Shown here: positions 62,601-64,000 of the stretch, piece after piece
How positions within the stretch are numbered: position 1 is the stretch's first letter
Layout: every line of letters starts with the position of its first letter
Source: Roseovarius sp. 217
Lineage (GTDB): Bacteria; Pseudomonadota; Alphaproteobacteria; Rhodobacterales; Rhodobacteraceae
Length of the DNA stretch: 64,000 nt
Assembly: GCF_000152845.1 (NCBI RefSeq)
Contig: NZ_CH902584.1
Coordinates: 2,861,073 to 2,925,072 of the forward strand
Direction of reading: 5' to 3'
Made by a program: the position numbers and the translations under genes
Notes under the pieces: model-generated
Seen by the model: only the letters and a program-made list of their open reading frames with translations
Database searches by the model: none
Told to the model about the DNA's origin: nothing

Positions 62601-64000
62601 ATGTCGCGTGACCCGCTGCTGCAACCCTATCAACTGAAACATCTGACCCTGAAAAACCGGATCATGACCACGAGCCACGAGCCGGCCTATCCTGAGGATG
62701 GCATGCCCAAGGCGCGCTATGCCGCCTATCACGCCGAGCGCGCCCGCGCGGGCGTGGCGCTGGCGATGACCGCAGGGTCGGCGGCGGTGTCCAAGGATAG
62801 CCCGCCGGTCTTTAACAACGTGCTGGCCTACAAAGACGAGGTGGTGCCCTATATCCGGCAGTTGACCGATGCCTGTCACGAGCATGGCTGTGCGGTGATG
62901 ATTCAGCTCACGCATCTGGGGCGGCGCACGGGCTGGGCCAAGGGCGATTGGCTGCCATCTGTGTCCTCGACCAAGCATCGCGAGCCAGCGCACCGGGCCT
63001 TTCCCAAGCTGGCGGAGGATTGGGATATTGCGCGCATCATCTCTGATTTCGCCGATGCCACCGAGCGGATGAAAGAAGGCGGCATGGATGGCATTGAGCT
63101 GCAGGTTTACGGCCACCTCCTTGATCAGTTCTGGTCGCCGCTGACCAATGATCTTGACGGGCCGTATGGCGGGCAGACCCTCGAGAGCCGGATGAAGTTG
63201 CTGATGGATGTGCTGGCGGCTATTCGCAAGCGGGTGGGGACCGAGTTCATCGTCGGTCTGCGTTACACGGCGGATGAGGCCGAGGCGGGGGGAATCACAC
63301 CCGAGGAAGGCATCGAGATTTCCAAGCGGCTGGCGGCGACCGGCATGGTCGATTTCCTCAACGTGATCCGGGGGCGTATCCATACCGATCCGGCGATGAC
63401 CGATGTGATCCCGGTGCAGGGGATGCGATCCGCGCCGCATCTGGATTTTGCAGGGGCGGTCAAGGCGGCGACGGGGATGCCCACGTTCCATGCCGCCAAG
63501 ATCCCCGATGTGGCGACGGCGCGGCATGCGATACAGGCGGGGCTCTTGGACATGGTCGGCATGACGCGGGCGCATATGGCGGACCCGCATATTGTGCGCA
63601 AGATCATCGAGGGGCGCGAGGCGGATATTCGGCCTTGTGTGGGGGCGACGTTCTGTCTGGACCGGATCTATGCCGCCGGTGAGGCGCTCTGTATCCACAA
63701 CGCCGCGACGGGCCGCGAATTGACCATGCCGCATGACATTGCAAAGGCTGCGACGCGCAAGAAGGTGGTCATTGTCGGCGCGGGGCCTGCGGGGCTGGAG
63801 GCCGCGCGGGTGGCGGCAGAGCGCGGCCATGATGTGACCGTGTTCGAGGCGCAGCCCGATCCGGGTGGGCAGATCCGTCTGACCGCGCTCAATCCACGGC
63901 GGCGCGAGATGATCAGCATCATCGACTGGCGCATGGCGCAATGTGCCGCGCGCGACGTGGTGTTTCATTTCAACACCTTTGCCGAAGTGGGGGATGTGAC
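62601..64000 (+). CDS. NADH:flavin oxidoreductase of the TMADH/DgcA/StcD type, 5' part
   Basis: The frame is open to the window edge, so 466 residues are visible and the C-terminus is missing. The FMN-binding old-yellow-enzyme barrel comes first (LKNRIMTTSHEPAY, IQLTHLGRR, then GGMDGIELQVYGHLLDQF). A cysteine cluster at 346, 352 and 364 follows, then a dinucleotide fold VVIVGAGPAGLEAARVAAERG from about 385. This is the plan of trimethylamine dehydrogenase and of dimethylglycine and N-methylproline demethylases. One canonical cluster cysteine is Ala349. AAAGG lies nine bases before the ATG. Context suggests oxidative N-demethylation after the MttB step. Confidence 0.88.
   Translation, partial: MSRDPLLQPYQLKHLTLKNRIMTTSHEPAYPEDGMPKARYAAYHAERARAGVALAMTAGSAAVSKDSPPVFNNVLAYKDEVVPYIRQLTDACHEHGCAVMIQLTHLGRRTGWAKGDWLPSVSSTKHREPAHRAFPKLAEDWDIARIISDFADATERMKEGGMDGIELQVYGHLLDQFWSPLTNDLDGPYGGQTLESRMKLLMDVLAAIRKRVGTEFIVGLRYTADEAEAGGITPEEGIEISKRLAATGMVDFLNVIRGRIHTDPAMTDVIPVQGMRSAPHLDFAGAVKAATGMPTFHAAKIPDVATARHAIQAGLLDMVGMTRAHMADPHIVRKIIEGREADIRPCVGATFCLDRIYAAGEALCIHNAATGRELTMPHDIAKAATRKKVVIVGAGPAGLEAARVAAERGHDVTVFEAQPDPGGQIRLTALNPRRREMISIIDWRMAQCAARDVVFHFNTFAEVGDV

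Noticed and set aside
62403..63968. Long minus-strand frame opposite the flavoprotein gene
   Set aside because: The plus-strand frame from 62601 gives a clear flavoprotein with conserved motifs; the minus frame is its shadow.

Overview
The window is a chromosomal segment of a GC-rich alphaproteobacterium, most likely a member of the Rhodobacteraceae (Roseobacter/Rhodobacter group). This rests on gene content and neighbourhoods: a zauP-zapA pair divergent from transketolase, a DUF4167 RNA-binding-type protein, Usg, a zinc-free type ALA dehydratase, ihfB-lapA-trpF-trpB, bolA-grxD, a non-pyrrolysine MttB homologue, and short 3' elements ending in GAGTATTT...GATGAAG. Almost everything looks like core, vertically inherited chromosome. 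No rRNA, tRNA, CRISPR array, insertion sequence or prophage was recognised.

Layout. 1-5.9 kb: the 3' end of an N-formylglutamate amidohydrolase-like gene, dinB with a zinc-ribbon N-terminus bracketed by two direct copies of a structured repeat, tkt, divergent zauP-zapA, then DUF1499 and a small secreted protein that converge and overlap. 6-12.3 kb: prfA-prmC, a DUF4167 gene, trmJ, ctaA and an M32 carboxypeptidase. 12.3-17.1 kb: a compact surface-polysaccharide locus (CapD-type nucleotide-sugar enzyme, priming sugar transferase, epimerase, Wza-type export lipoprotein). 17.2-25.9 kb: two small unknown genes, gyrA, usg, an SLC13-type permease, a SYLF lipoprotein, hemB and a four-helix membrane protein. 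25.9-36.2 kb: mfd, class I fba and pgk, a tandem pair of cyclophilins (cytosolic and exported), DUF4336, DUF3179 and a DEAD-box-type RNA helicase whose motif II reads DEGD. 36.2-47.5 kb: SelO, GNAT, nucleoside hydrolase, ihfB-lapA-trpF-methyltransferase-trpB, an AhpD-like protein, DUF2237, mazG, an M20 amidohydrolase with an agmatinase-family enzyme, and bolA-(small membrane protein)-grxD. 47.5-58.8 kb: an exported protein, purL, a PRC-barrel protein, penicillin acylase, a hydroxyisobutyrate dehydrogenase-type enzyme, an MFS transporter and cobA-cobB. 58.9-64 kb: an orphan Leu/Ile/Val-type binding protein, a TetR regulator, a divergent mttB-type methyltransferase, and a TMADH/DgcA-like flavoprotein that runs off the right edge.

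The part most likely to hide uncharacterised biology is the right edge. A TetR gene and a divergently transcribed methylamine-type methyltransferase share a spacer with a palindrome lying over a TTGACA hexamer. The methyltransferase is followed by an iron-sulfur flavoprotein in which one of the four canonical cluster cysteines is alanine. I read this as a regulated demethylation module for a quaternary amine of unknown identity. The second point of interest is a three-copy, strongly structured intergenic repeat (about 168-213 bp), always in the same orientation relative to the minus-strand gene that ends beside it. It carries a terminator-like hairpin, and one copy has an extended loop.

Limits: starts were assigned by eye from ribosome-binding sites and family N-termini. 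Family names come from recognition, not searches.
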